From an uncultured Desulfobacter sp. (GTDB lineage Bacteria; Desulfobacterota; Desulfobacteria; Desulfobacterales; Desulfobacteraceae): a stretch of DNA of 64,000 bases. The notes below the pieces were generated by a model, which had not been told where the DNA came from, searched no databases, and was given only the letters and a program-made list of their open reading frames with translations. This document shows, piece by piece, positions 53,465-62,296 of the stretch. Made by a program: the position numbers and the translations under genes. Where the stretch lies: the NCBI RefSeq assembly GCF_963677125.1, contig NZ_OY781882.1:4920501-4984500 (forward strand), read 5' to 3'. Numbering within the stretch: the stretch's first letter is position 1; every line of letters starts with the position of its first letter.

Positions 53465-53501
53465 TGTCAAATTGCATAGACATGTCAAATTTGCATAGAC
53501 A
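53465..53501 (+). promoter_or_regulatory. tandem TGTC-N10/11-GACA sites before the LysR gene
   Basis: TGTCAAATTGCATAGACA (53465-53482) is followed directly by TGTCAAATTTGCATAGACA (53483-53501). Each unit has TGTC/GACA ends. They lie 40 to 76 bp before the regulator start, a normal place for an autoregulatory LysR operator. Confidence 0.6.
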
Positions 53502-53540
53502 ATAACCTTAGATGCCCATTAAATAAAAGGATATATCAAC

Positions 53541-54437
53541 GTGGACTTGTGGCAACTTCATATTTTTGTTTCTGTGGTTGAGCAGAAAAGTTTTTCCAGA
53601 GCGTCAGAACAGATTCATCTATCCCAGCCCACAGTGTCCACGCATATCAAAGAGCTGGAGGCGCATTTCCAATGTCGCCTGCTGGACCGGTTGGGCAAGG
53701 TGACGGAGCCTACCCGGGCCGGCACGATCCTCTATGACTATGCCAAGCGGATGTTGGCCTTAAAACAGGAAACCCAGTCCGCCATGCTGGATTTTTTGGG
53801 GCATACCAAAGGACAGTTGATCATTGGGGGGTCAACCATTCCGGCCGGGTATATTCTGCCCAGGATGATGGGGGCATTTAAAATTGCTTTTCCGGATGTC
53901 TCCATCCATATGACGGTCGGGGATACCGGCCAGATTTCCCGGGCGGTCAAAGACGGTGAACTGGAACTGGCTGTGGTGGGTGCGCAGATCAATGATCCCG
54001 ACATTGTCCAGGAAAAACTGGTTGAAGATGAAATGAAACTTGTCGTGCCCTCCGGTCATGAATGGGCGGATCGTGAAAGCGTGACCTGCAAGGATTTGCT
54101 GTCCCAACCGGTGATCGCCAGGGAACAGGGATCAGGTACCTGGAAAACTGTTTTGGCCAGCATGGAAAAGGCCGGGGTTGATGTCTCCCGGATTGAGCCC
54201 GCAGTGACTATGGGCAATTCGGTTTCGGTCATTCAAGGCATTCTCAATAATGTGGGTATCTCCATTCTCTCAACCATCGCGGTGACCGAGGAACTGGCCA
54301 GGGGCAGCCTGCATGCCTTGAGTGTTGAAGATCTTGACCTGTCCAGACATTTTTATCTGACCTTGTCCCGAAAGAGAACCCGTTCTCCGATTTGTGAAAA
54401 ATTTGTCCAATTTTTAAAGGACCAGGTATTGGCCTGA
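53541..54437 (+). CDS. selenium metabolism-associated LysR-family regulator
   Basis: A 298-residue transcription factor. The N-terminal winged HTH (SFSRASEQIHLSQPTVSTHIKELE) is followed by a periplasmic-binding-protein-like effector domain. The stretch LLDRLGKVTEPTRAG...LIIGGSTIPAGYILPRMMG closely fits the LysR subgroup annotated with selenium metabolism. The start is GTG at 53541 with AAAAGG upstream. Tandem palindromic sites lie just before it. The gene is convergent with the enoyl-CoA hydratase gene, four bases apart. Confidence 0.88.
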   Translation: MDLWQLHIFVSVVEQKSFSRASEQIHLSQPTVSTHIKELEAHFQCRLLDRLGKVTEPTRAGTILYDYAKRMLALKQETQSAMLDFLGHTKGQLIIGGSTIPAGYILPRMMGAFKIAFPDVSIHMTVGDTGQISRAVKDGELELAVVGAQINDPDIVQEKLVEDEMKLVVPSGHEWADRESVTCKDLLSQPVIAREQGSGTWKTVLASMEKAGVDVSRIEPAVTMGNSVSVIQGILNNVGISILSTIAVTEELARGSLHALSVEDLDLSRHFYLTLSRKRTRSPICEKFVQFLKDQVLA

Positions 54438-54441
54438 GATT

Positions 54442-55167
54442 TTATTCTTCGGCGACAAACAGATTGAGCGTGTCAATATATTCAGGGTCCTGTTCATCCA
54501 TTATTCGGATCACGCGTTTATGAACCCGGTTTTTCAGTTCCCGGAAAATACCGCGCTTTTTGTCAAAACTTGCGGCAAATGCCATAGCTTCTTTCATCAA
54601 ATCTTCCTGGTTTTCACAGGCTTTGACAAGCACATTGGCATGTTCAAGGTCCACTGCGGTCATCCGTTGACCGGACAGCACCATATGATTGAATATGTAT
54701 TCGGGAAGCGCCTTGCGCACCAGAGCGATCATGCCGGGCAGTAAAGGAATGCCGATATCCACCTCGGGAAAACAAAAGAACCCTTTGTCTTTTCTCATGA
54801 ACCTGAAATCGCAGGCACAAGCTATAATGGCGCCGTTACCAAAGGCATGACCGTTAATAGCAGCGATCACAGGTACGGGAAAAAGCAGCAGGCGCTTGAA
54901 TACATCATTCATTTCATACATAAAATCAATGACTTCCTGGTCTTGGTTTGTAGCCAATTTTTCACCGATCCATTCCACATCAATACCCTGGGAAAAGTTT
55001 TTTGCATCCAGGCCGGTAAGGATTATTGATTTGACGTGTGCATCTGACTCTATTTGGTCAAGACATTGGTTAAAATTCTGTGAAAAAATTTTATTCATTG
55101 TGTTGGCGGCGTTGCACATCGAAACGATTGCCACCCCATTTTGTTTTTTCCATTCGATGACGGCCAA
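54442..55167 (-). CDS. enoyl-CoA hydratase/isomerase family protein
   Basis: A 241-residue crotonase-fold protein. AAINGHAFGNGAIIACACDFRFM is the oxyanion-hole region, and ILTGLDAKNFSQGID is the first CoA-binding turn. In place of the usual catalytic Glu pair the sequence has VDIGIPLLPGM, so hydratase chemistry is not certain. Isomerase or hydrolase activity is possible. It stands divergent from the hydantoinase-like gene. Confidence 0.85.
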   Translation of the reverse strand: MAVIEWKKQNGVAIVSMCNAANTMNKIFSQNFNQCLDQIESDAHVKSIILTGLDAKNFSQGIDVEWIGEKLATNQDQEVIDFMYEMNDVFKRLLLFPVPVIAAINGHAFGNGAIIACACDFRFMRKDKGFFCFPEVDIGIPLLPGMIALVRKALPEYIFNHMVLSGQRMTAVDLEHANVLVKACENQEDLMKEAMAFAASFDKKRGIFRELKNRVHKRVIRIMDEQDPEYIDTLNLFVAEE

Positions 55168-55227
55168 TACGCGCTCCTATTAACTAAAAATAGCATTGAA
55201 GAAAGTTCAGAGAAGGGAACATTGCTT

Positions 55228-55359
55228 ATGAAACATAAATTAAATAATTTCATATTTCAAGGGGCTAAAACTTCATTGACAAGCCAATCGATTTCTGACA
55301 AGCTTCTTGAATACCGTATATTTCGGCGCAAAATCTTTATGCCAAGGAAGACGCCATGA
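55228..55359 (+). CDS. possible 43-residue peptide coupled to the hydantoinase-like gene
   Basis: ATG at 55228 follows AGAAGGGA and reads 43 codons (MKHKLNNFIFQGAK...MPRKTP), ending TGA within ATGA. The hydantoinase start is the overlapping ATG at 55356. The peptide is basic and resembles nothing I know. The overlap could couple translation, or the frame could be fortuitous. Confidence 0.35.
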   Translation: MKHKLNNFIFQGAKTSLTSQSISDKLLEYRIFRRKIFMPRKTP

Positions 55360-57050
55360 TTTTAGGATTAGATGTCGGGGGCACACATACAGACGTTGTT
55401 TTTCTCAGCCAGAAGGGTGTTCAAAAACATGTGAAGGTGCCTACCCAACCGGACAATTTGTTTAAAAGCGTTCTTTCAGGTTTTACCTTGATTCTTGAGG
55501 ACGTCGATCCCAAATGTATTGAGCGGGTGGTCATCTCCACCACCCTGACCACTAACGCCATTGTTCAGCAGACCGTGACACCCGTGGGCATGATTGTTTC
55601 AGCCGGGCCGGGCGTAGACCCTGAAAATTTTAGGACCGGGGATCATTATTACGCTGTGGGTGGTTCCGTCAACCATCGTGGTCGGGAAATAGAGTCGATC
55701 AATGAGATGGAAATTCAGGATGTGGGTGAAAAGCTCAAAAAGGCGGGCATTGAATATGTGGGCGTTGTCAGTAAATTTTGTGTCAGAAATCCTTCCCATG
55801 AAATTTTGATCAAGCGGATATTAAACAAGCAGTTTAAACAGATTTTTTTAGGGCATCATGTTTCCGGTAATTTGAATTTTCCCCGGCGTATCGCCACAAC
55901 TTACATGAATGCGGCCGTATACCCGTTGCATAAAGAATTTTTCCAGGCCGTTGAACAATCCCTTGAGGAGATGGGGCTTACCGTACCCATTCAGATTCTT
56001 AAGGCTGACGGCGGGACCATGACATTGGAAGCCTCAATGGATTTTCCGGCCCAGACGGTTTTATCCGGGCCTGCCGCCAGTATCATGGGGGCCATTCCCT
56101 ATGCCCCTGAAGGCCAGGATGCCGTTGTCCTTGATATCGGCGGTACCACCACGGATATTGCATTTTTAGTGGATAAAACCCCATTGCTTGAGCCGGTGGG
56201 CATCCAGCGCGGCGGATATAGAAGTCTGATTCGGTCTTTGCGGACGGTTTCCAAAGGTATTGGCGGTGACTCGGCTTTAAGGGTCAATGACAAAGGTATG
56301 TTGACTGTGGGACCCGACCGTGTGGGCCCGTCCATGGCCTTTGGCGGATCAATACCGACACCCACGGACGCTCTGGTGGTTTTAGGGCTCATGGAAGCAG
56401 GAGACCAGGATCGGGCCCGGCAGGGTATAAAATCCATTGCCGACGAGCTGGGCACAAACGAGAAAGACGCTGCGGAGCATGTATTTAAACTTTGCTGTAA
56501 TATCATTTTGAAAAAAACCTTTGAGATGATAGATACCTTGAATTCCAAGCCGGTGTATACGGTCCATGATTTCCTTGAAGGATACAAGTTCAGTCCGGAT
56601 ACGATCCTTCTCATGGGGGGACCGGCCAGATTCTTCGCCAAAAAAATTCAGGAAATGTATCAGCTTGAGACCATTGCGGTTCCCTATGCGTCGGTGGCAA
56701 ATGCCATTGGTGCTGCCCTTGCCAGGACCACCTGTGAGGTCACGGTGAATGCGGACACCGAGCAGGGCGTTGTCACTGCCCATGAAGAGGATTTTGCTGA
56801 GCCTGTTTCCAAATCCTTTTCTAAAGAGGACCTGGTGGAGACCGCCTACAGCCTGCTCAAGGATAAGGCGGAAAATGCAGGCGCTGATCCCGATAATCTT
56901 AATGAGATAGAAGTGGTGGAGTTCCAGGAATTTAATATTGTGCGCAACTTTTCTCCCAAGGGAAAAATATTTCGGACTAAAATTCAGCTTAAACCCGGCC
57001 TGATACATGGGTATGAATCGATGCTTAACCACCAGACGCTGGAAAATTAA
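55356..57050 (+). CDS. hydantoinase/oxoprolinase-family ATPase (HyuA-like)
   Basis: A 564-residue protein of the HyuA/ROK-like ASKHA fold. The phosphate-1 motif LGLDVGGTHTDVVFL starts it, STTLTTNAIVQ follows, and phosphate-2 is in VLDIGGTTTDIAFL near residue 260. GGPARFFAKKI marks the adenosine site. Members use ATP to open cyclic amides such as 5-oxoproline or hydantoin, often with a HyuB partner, which is absent here. It precedes the HDAC-like gene by ten bases, so the two are one transcript. Confidence 0.85.
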   Translation: MILGLDVGGTHTDVVFLSQKGVQKHVKVPTQPDNLFKSVLSGFTLILEDVDPKCIERVVISTTLTTNAIVQQTVTPVGMIVSAGPGVDPENFRTGDHYYAVGGSVNHRGREIESINEMEIQDVGEKLKKAGIEYVGVVSKFCVRNPSHEILIKRILNKQFKQIFLGHHVSGNLNFPRRIATTYMNAAVYPLHKEFFQAVEQSLEEMGLTVPIQILKADGGTMTLEASMDFPAQTVLSGPAASIMGAIPYAPEGQDAVVLDIGGTTTDIAFLVDKTPLLEPVGIQRGGYRSLIRSLRTVSKGIGGDSALRVNDKGMLTVGPDRVGPSMAFGGSIPTPTDALVVLGLMEAGDQDRARQGIKSIADELGTNEKDAAEHVFKLCCNIILKKTFEMIDTLNSKPVYTVHDFLEGYKFSPDTILLMGGPARFFAKKIQEMYQLETIAVPYASVANAIGAALARTTCEVTVNADTEQGVVTAHEEDFAEPVSKSFSKEDLVETAYSLLKDKAENAGADPDNLNEIEVVEFQEFNIVRNFSPKGKIFRTKIQLKPGLIHGYESMLNHQTLEN

Positions 57051-57060
57051 GGGGAATACC

Positions 57061-58374
57061 ATGTTAAACGCACCGCATAAAACAGGGCTGGTCTTTTTTC
57101 CTGCATTTGACTGGGCCATTGACCCCACCCATCCTGAAAGGGAAGAACGGCTTTTATATACCCAGGATCAGGTCACCGAAGAGGGGATTTTTGATGTCCC
57201 TGAAATCATAGAGTACAAACCAGAACTCGTAACCCCGCAGGATATACAACGGGCTCATTTCTGTGTGCCTGATGAACAGACTGTTACAACCGAATCCCAT
57301 TTGATCTCTGCGGGCGGTGCCAAGGCCATTGCCGATGCCGTTATGTTAAAAGAAGTTGAAAATGGCTTTGCCCTGGTCAGACCGCCGGGACATCATGCCA
57401 TGCGGGTAACTCACGGTGGCCGAGGGTTCTGCCACATCAATATTGAAGCGGTTATGGTGGAATATATTCGTTCCCAGTTCAACGTAAAGCGTATTGCCGT
57501 CATTGATACGGACTGCCACCATGGGGACGGTACCAATGATATTTTCTGGCATGACCCTGATGTGCTGTTTATTTCATTGCACCAGGACGGCCGGACCATG
57601 TATCCGGGTACAGGTTTTCCCAGTGAACTGGGCGGTCCCAATGCCAAGGGATCCAATTTGAATATCCCGCTTCCCCCGGGTACGTCTACCGAAGGGTATC
57701 TCTATGTTATTGAAAATTGTGTGCTGCCGGTAATCGAGGAATTCAAACCGGATCTTGTGGTCAATTCCGCCGGTCAGGACAACCACTACACAGACCCTTT
57801 GACCAATATGAACTTTTCGGCCCAGGGGTATGCGCGTCTGACCTCCATGTTGAAACCGGACATTGCGGTGCTTGAAGGAGGATATGCCATTGAAGGTGCC
57901 CTGCCTTATGTCAACTTAGGGATTATCCTTGCCATGGCAGGTATTGATTATTCCGGAGTGGTGGAACCCAACTACAATCCGGAAAGGCTCAAGCAGTCGG
58001 TGAGTACTACGGATAAAATCAAACAGACCTGCGATCAGATCATGCGCTACTGGAGTGAACGGTATGAAATGAGAGACGCTGCCGGCGAACCCGGACAGAT
58101 TGTGACCCGCCACCGTGAAGTATTTTATGACACGGACAATATTTTTGAGCGGCAGAAGGAAAAAATCAGGGTATGCAGGGATTGTGGCGGTAGCTTTGAG
58201 GTAGATTCCGACGCCACGCCGGGAAATCATATTCTGGGTGTTCATATCCCCATCAATGCCTGCAAAGCCTGCCGGGAACAGGGCTATGAATTTTATGATC
58301 AGGCCGATAAAGCCAAATACCAGCGCATCTATCTCCAGGATCGGACAAAGGATATATACGAGGTCAAACAGTAA
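57061..58374 (+). CDS. histone-deacetylase-like amidohydrolase with C-terminal zinc ribbon
   Basis: A 437-residue zinc hydrolase. The paired His are H111-H112 (RPPGHHAM). Metal ligands are Asp151 and His153 (DTDCHHGDG) and Asp240 (SAGQDNH), and Tyr275 lies in LEGGYA. FCHIN replaces the common FCxxN loop. Residues ~370-405 add Cys372, Cys375, Cys401 and Cys404 (VCRDCGG...NACKAC), a zinc ribbon not usual in bacterial deacetylases such as acetylpolyamine amidohydrolase. The ATG at 57061 has AAGGGG upstream. Likely substrates are acetylated or acylated amines. Confidence 0.87.
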   Translation: MLNAPHKTGLVFFPAFDWAIDPTHPEREERLLYTQDQVTEEGIFDVPEIIEYKPELVTPQDIQRAHFCVPDEQTVTTESHLISAGGAKAIADAVMLKEVENGFALVRPPGHHAMRVTHGGRGFCHINIEAVMVEYIRSQFNVKRIAVIDTDCHHGDGTNDIFWHDPDVLFISLHQDGRTMYPGTGFPSELGGPNAKGSNLNIPLPPGTSTEGYLYVIENCVLPVIEEFKPDLVVNSAGQDNHYTDPLTNMNFSAQGYARLTSMLKPDIAVLEGGYAIEGALPYVNLGIILAMAGIDYSGVVEPNYNPERLKQSVSTTDKIKQTCDQIMRYWSERYEMRDAAGEPGQIVTRHREVFYDTDNIFERQKEKIRVCRDCGGSFEVDSDATPGNHILGVHIPINACKACREQGYEFYDQADKAKYQRIYLQDRTKDIYEVKQ

Positions 58375-58397
58375 CAGCCTGGCAAAGGGTAAGAAAG

Positions 58398-59309
58398 ATG
58401 AACCGTTCCCAGTTGCTGGAAAATTTAAAAAAACGATCCCTTGTTATGGAATTGACAAGGGATTTTTTTCGTTCCTTGGACTATATCGAGGTGGAAACTC
58501 CGATTCTGTGCCCATCAGTTATTCCCGAAGCCCATATTGATCCGGTAACATCCCAAGGTGCATATCTGCAAGCCTCCCCGGAGCAGTGTATGAAACGGCT
58601 TTTGGCCCGGGGCGCAGGTAAAATTTTTCAGATCTGCAAATGTTTTCGTCAAGGCGAGCGCGGTCATCGTCATTTGCCTGAACTGACATTGCTTGAGTGG
58701 TATGCCGTTCACCAAACCTATGAAGATTTGATGGATCAGTGCCAGGGGCTTTTGCGCCATATTGCAACGGGCTTGAGCACGCCGGGCCGTCTGGTTTATC
58801 AGGGCACCTCCCTGGACCTTGCCGGCACCTTTCAGCGGATGACCGTCTCCCGGGCCTTTGAACGCTTTGCAAACATCTCTTTGAACCAGGCCATTGATAC
58901 CGAGCAGTTCGATGAGATTATCAGTTTTGATATTGAACCCCATTTAGGCACATCCCGTCCCTGTATCCTTTATGATTACCCCATTTCCATGGCCAGTCTT
59001 GCTGCCGTTCATCCTGAAAAACCGGATATCGCCCAAAGATTTGAGATGTATGTTGCAGGCATTGAATTGGCCAACGGATTCACTGAATTGACCGACCACA
59101 AGCTTCAGAGGAAACGGTTTGAAATGGAAAACGAACTGCGTATCAAGCATGGTAAGGCAAAATTGCCGATGCCTGAAACGTTTTTATCCGACCTTGCCTT
59201 GATGCCTCCTGCTGCCGGTATCGCCCTTGGCATGGATCGTCTGGTCATGCTTTTCTGCGATGCGCCGGACATTGAACAAGTTGTTGCTTTCCCGCCCGAA
59301 TTGCTTTGA
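58398..59309 (+). CDS. epmA: elongation factor P beta-lysyltransferase EpmA
   Basis: A 303-residue class II aminoacyl-tRNA synthetase paralogue lacking the anticodon-binding domain. The aminoacylation motifs are seen as FRQGERGHRHLPELTLLEWY (motif 2) and GIALGMDRLVMLF (motif 3). It attaches beta-lysine to EF-P; EpmB and EF-P are not in this window. It follows the HDAC-like gene by 23 bp and ends next to a convergent small gene. Confidence 0.92.
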   Translation: MNRSQLLENLKKRSLVMELTRDFFRSLDYIEVETPILCPSVIPEAHIDPVTSQGAYLQASPEQCMKRLLARGAGKIFQICKCFRQGERGHRHLPELTLLEWYAVHQTYEDLMDQCQGLLRHIATGLSTPGRLVYQGTSLDLAGTFQRMTVSRAFERFANISLNQAIDTEQFDEIISFDIEPHLGTSRPCILYDYPISMASLAAVHPEKPDIAQRFEMYVAGIELANGFTELTDHKLQRKRFEMENELRIKHGKAKLPMPETFLSDLALMPPAAGIALGMDRLVMLFCDAPDIEQVVAFPPELL

Positions 59310-59346
59310 GGCTTAATGCTATTTTCATAGCTGGATATATGTTCGT

Positions 59347-59721
59347 TTAAGATTTGATTGTATTTGCTTTTTTGCATGGGCAGTTTTCGCAGTCTCCTGT
59401 GCATTGCCGGCAAGTATGTTGAGGATCCCCGGCTTTTATGGTGCAACAGCCCTCAGGGGCAATCTGGTCAGCCATGGCACCGCTGAAATATACACACTTT
59501 CTGCATCTTTTCGGCATATTATAAGCCAAAATGGCTCTGCCGAAAGGATAAACCTTTGAGATATCATTCGTTTCCACATGAATACTGTTCGTTGCATCGT
59601 AAAGCCCATCTCCGATTTCATGAATCAGGGCAAAAGCCGATGCCCCGTCAAAGGTTCCTTTCATATCAATATAAAGATCTTTATCCTGTTTATGGGTTTC
59701 CATGGTAAAATTATTTTCCAT
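59347..59721 (-). CDS. small Cys-rich protein of unknown function
   Basis: A 124-residue protein I do not recognise. The N-terminal ~68 residues (LYIDMKGTFDGASAFALIHEIG...) loosely resemble an STAS-like fold. The C-terminal ~50 residues hold nine cysteines (73, 76, 92, 93, 104, 107, 111, 114, 116) that could bind Fe-S clusters or zinc. AAGGAG precedes the ATG at ideal spacing, which supports a real gene. It is convergent with epmA. Confidence 0.7.
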   Translation of the reverse strand: MENNFTMETHKQDKDLYIDMKGTFDGASAFALIHEIGDGLYDATNSIHVETNDISKVYPFGRAILAYNMPKRCRKCVYFSGAMADQIAPEGCCTIKAGDPQHTCRQCTGDCENCPCKKANTIKS

Positions 59722-60025
59722 CTATTTTCTCCTTCAAGGGTATTGCAGTGAACTTTTATTACAGATGTAATCAGTGAGGCTTCCTTGGTTTAGACGTTGA
59801 ATTAAATAGGTTTATTTGATTCGTTTGCGATAACAGAAGTTAGTCTTGACTAAATATTTAGGTGAAAAAGATATTTATGTCAAGCGCTATTTTAAATTAT
59901 AAACCACTATTTTTTAGTTTAAACAAACTTATTGTTGAAATATGTATATTTTTTGATATTACTTAGTTGATAATTGACGGATTGTGACGGGAACATAATT
60001 TAAAAGATTTAAGGAAGACCAGTTT
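59722..60025. other. AT-rich intergenic region between divergent genes
   Basis: No coding frame or clear hairpin is visible. It separates the Cys-rich gene (minus) from the first AraC gene (plus) and should hold both promoters, but I could not choose a convincing -35/-10 pair. The base composition is clearly lower in G+C than the preceding 59 kb. Confidence 0.4.
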
Positions 60026-61048
60026 ATGACCGCTTGTATTCAGATGAGATCTGATTTTATCTATCCTGGTGCCGGTCAGTTGGGGGAATTCTTTTTTGAA
60101 TTAAAAGGGGCTGACGACATGGCGTTTTTACCGGAAATTTTACCGGTGGCCCCCGGGCTTTATTTGTGTATAATGACCGGCCCAGCCACGAACTATCCCC
60201 GTATAGATTTTAGGGTAGGCAACGCCCCAGTTACCTTCTGCCTGACGCTTTCGGGGCGCTTTTCCAGTACATTTTCCAGCCCGGGCGGTTCTAAGCAAAA
60301 AGATCACCATGTCGGGCCTAACACCAATACCATAGGCTCCCTTCAAAAAACATGGGGCCGAATGACCATTGATCCCTCACTTCCGGTACGTTGTGTGGAG
60401 CTGATGATTGACCCCCGCCTTTTACACCGTTACCTTCCGGACCATCTCATTGCGGATGTTGCAGGGCGAAAACAGATCCGTTTTTTCCGTGGGCAGGAAT
60501 TTTTATCTCATCCCCTGGATCCGGAATTAAGAAAAACAGCCCTGGAAGTCTTGAATCCGCCACCACTTAATGGACCGGCCCTTGAGTTGTTTTATCAGAG
60601 CCGGGCTATGATACTTTTGTCCCGCCAGGTGGAATTGTTTTGTCAAAATGTCGGAAAGGATAATAACCTGTCTTTAACGCCTGACATCAGAGATCAGTTG
60701 GCCCACGCAAAGTCCATTTTAACGCAAGATTTCCTTGACCCGCCCACGATCCCTGTACTGGCCAGGCGTTGCGGGCTCAATGAATTTACTTTGAAAAAAG
60801 AGTTTAAACGAACCTTTAACACAACCATTTTCACCTTTGTCCAGAAGCTGAAAATGGAACAGGCCTGGGCTTTGATCAGGGAGAAAAACCATTCCGTGTC
60901 TGAAGCTGCCAATGCCGTAGGTTACATCAATGTCAGCCATTTTTCCAAGGCCTTTAAAAAACAGTTCAGTATCAATCCCGGCATTCTTAAAAAGAATGGG
61001 AACCTGGGCCGTCCGGCCCTGCAGACATTATTTGGGCGGGCGAAGTAA
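60026..61048 (+). CDS. AraC-family regulator
   Basis: A 340-residue transcription factor. A variable N-terminal sensing domain is followed by the two-HTH AraC domain (residues ~225-325): IPVLARRCGLNEFTLKKEFKRTF and VSEAANAVGYINVSHFSKAFKKQFSI. The sensor resembles PchR-like proteins that respond to siderophores. AAGGAAG lies before the ATG. It is upstream of another AraC gene and a FyuA-like receptor. Confidence 0.88.
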   Translation: MTACIQMRSDFIYPGAGQLGEFFFELKGADDMAFLPEILPVAPGLYLCIMTGPATNYPRIDFRVGNAPVTFCLTLSGRFSSTFSSPGGSKQKDHHVGPNTNTIGSLQKTWGRMTIDPSLPVRCVELMIDPRLLHRYLPDHLIADVAGRKQIRFFRGQEFLSHPLDPELRKTALEVLNPPPLNGPALELFYQSRAMILLSRQVELFCQNVGKDNNLSLTPDIRDQLAHAKSILTQDFLDPPTIPVLARRCGLNEFTLKKEFKRTFNTTIFTFVQKLKMEQAWALIREKNHSVSEAANAVGYINVSHFSKAFKKQFSINPGILKKNGNLGRPALQTLFGRAK

Positions 61049-61170
61049 GCCCCAAGTTATATAAGATGATATGAATTGAATGTCGTTTATACCGGTCACG
61101 TATGGGATTGTATGTTGGGTTGGGATGGAAGCTTGTATTGGCCCGGGCTTGCTTCCAAAGGGTGGTTAAA

Positions 61171-62115
61171 ATGAAAAAGATTAACATCGCGACTCAAGTT
61201 CTAACAAATTGCTCCTCAAAATCGAATCAGCTTTTTCTTTCTCCTTCCATGGGAAAGGGATATATAAAAAGCGTCCGCCTTAAATCAGAAATACAATTGA
61301 TCATAATGGATTATGTTCCTAAGTGTCCCATTACTATAGAGTACACGCATCCCTTTCCAACCATTGGATTCGGATTTCGCTTGTCAGGCCGCAGCCAAGT
61401 ACATTCGACGGGTCAAAAAAAAAGCAATGACATCAGGCCGGGGCACGCCGGTTTTAATTGTTGCACGGACTTGGTTGATCTTACAGAAATTATAGATGTG
61501 GAAAGGGTTGTACACGTAAATATTTTAATGGATTGGGAGCGATTTTACGCTTTTGTCGAAGGGGAAACCCAAGGTTTGCCGCCACAACTTGAGAAACTAC
61601 CCAATGGAAAATTTTGTCATAACGGTTGCATCACACCGGCGATGCGCACCACGATTTTTCACATATTCAATTGTCCTTACCATGGTTGGGCCAAAACTTT
61701 TTTCCTTGAAAGCAAGGCCCTGGAACTGGCGGCTCATAAAATCGGCCAAATTGAAGCAGTTGACAGAAGAAAGCCTGGCTCCTGCCATCTGCCGTCCCCG
61801 GACATGGATCGCATACGGGAAGCGGCTCGTCTACTGGCCACTGACCTGGAAACAAGTCCCGACTTGAATCAATTGTCTCGGTCGGTCGGGATGTGCCGCA
61901 GCAAGCTGCATCGTTGCTTTCGGATGGTTTATGGTATTACACCCTTTGAATACTTGCGGAACCGTCGCCTTGAAGCGGCCATGGATTTTTTGATGGACGG
62001 ACAGATGAATGTCACCCAGGCCGCCTATGCAGTGGGCTATTCCAGCCCCAGCTATTTTACCAAGGCGTTTAAAAAATATTTTGGCCACCTGCCCAGTGAA
62101 AAATTCATTAAATAA
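61171..62115 (+). CDS. second AraC-family regulator
   Basis: A 314-residue AraC protein. The C-terminal domain contains LNQLSRSVGMCRSKLHRCFRMVYG and VTQAAYAVGYSSPSYFTKAFKKYFG. The N-terminal part lacks a named motif but follows the same length plan as the first AraC gene, so they may be diverged duplicates. The ATG at 61171 has GGGTGG upstream; a start at 61102 would add 23 weakly conserved residues. It lies 181 bp before the TonB receptor and is the likely regulator of it. Confidence 0.88.
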   Translation: MKKINIATQVLTNCSSKSNQLFLSPSMGKGYIKSVRLKSEIQLIIMDYVPKCPITIEYTHPFPTIGFGFRLSGRSQVHSTGQKKSNDIRPGHAGFNCCTDLVDLTEIIDVERVVHVNILMDWERFYAFVEGETQGLPPQLEKLPNGKFCHNGCITPAMRTTIFHIFNCPYHGWAKTFFLESKALELAAHKIGQIEAVDRRKPGSCHLPSPDMDRIREAARLLATDLETSPDLNQLSRSVGMCRSKLHRCFRMVYGITPFEYLRNRRLEAAMDFLMDGQMNVTQAAYAVGYSSPSYFTKAFKKYFGHLPSEKFIK

Positions 62116-62296
62116 GATCTAAAAATTCTGACTTTTGGTACAAAAAAAGACGATCGGACTAATTAAAAAGAGCCAATTACCAGTACATCTCCTAAAAATG
62201 TATTATCTCCCTATCTAAATTTTATTTTTATTATTTGTTTGCCGGAATCGTTTGTGTGGGTGGAACTATTACGCTTAAGCTTGAAGGAGAAAGAAA

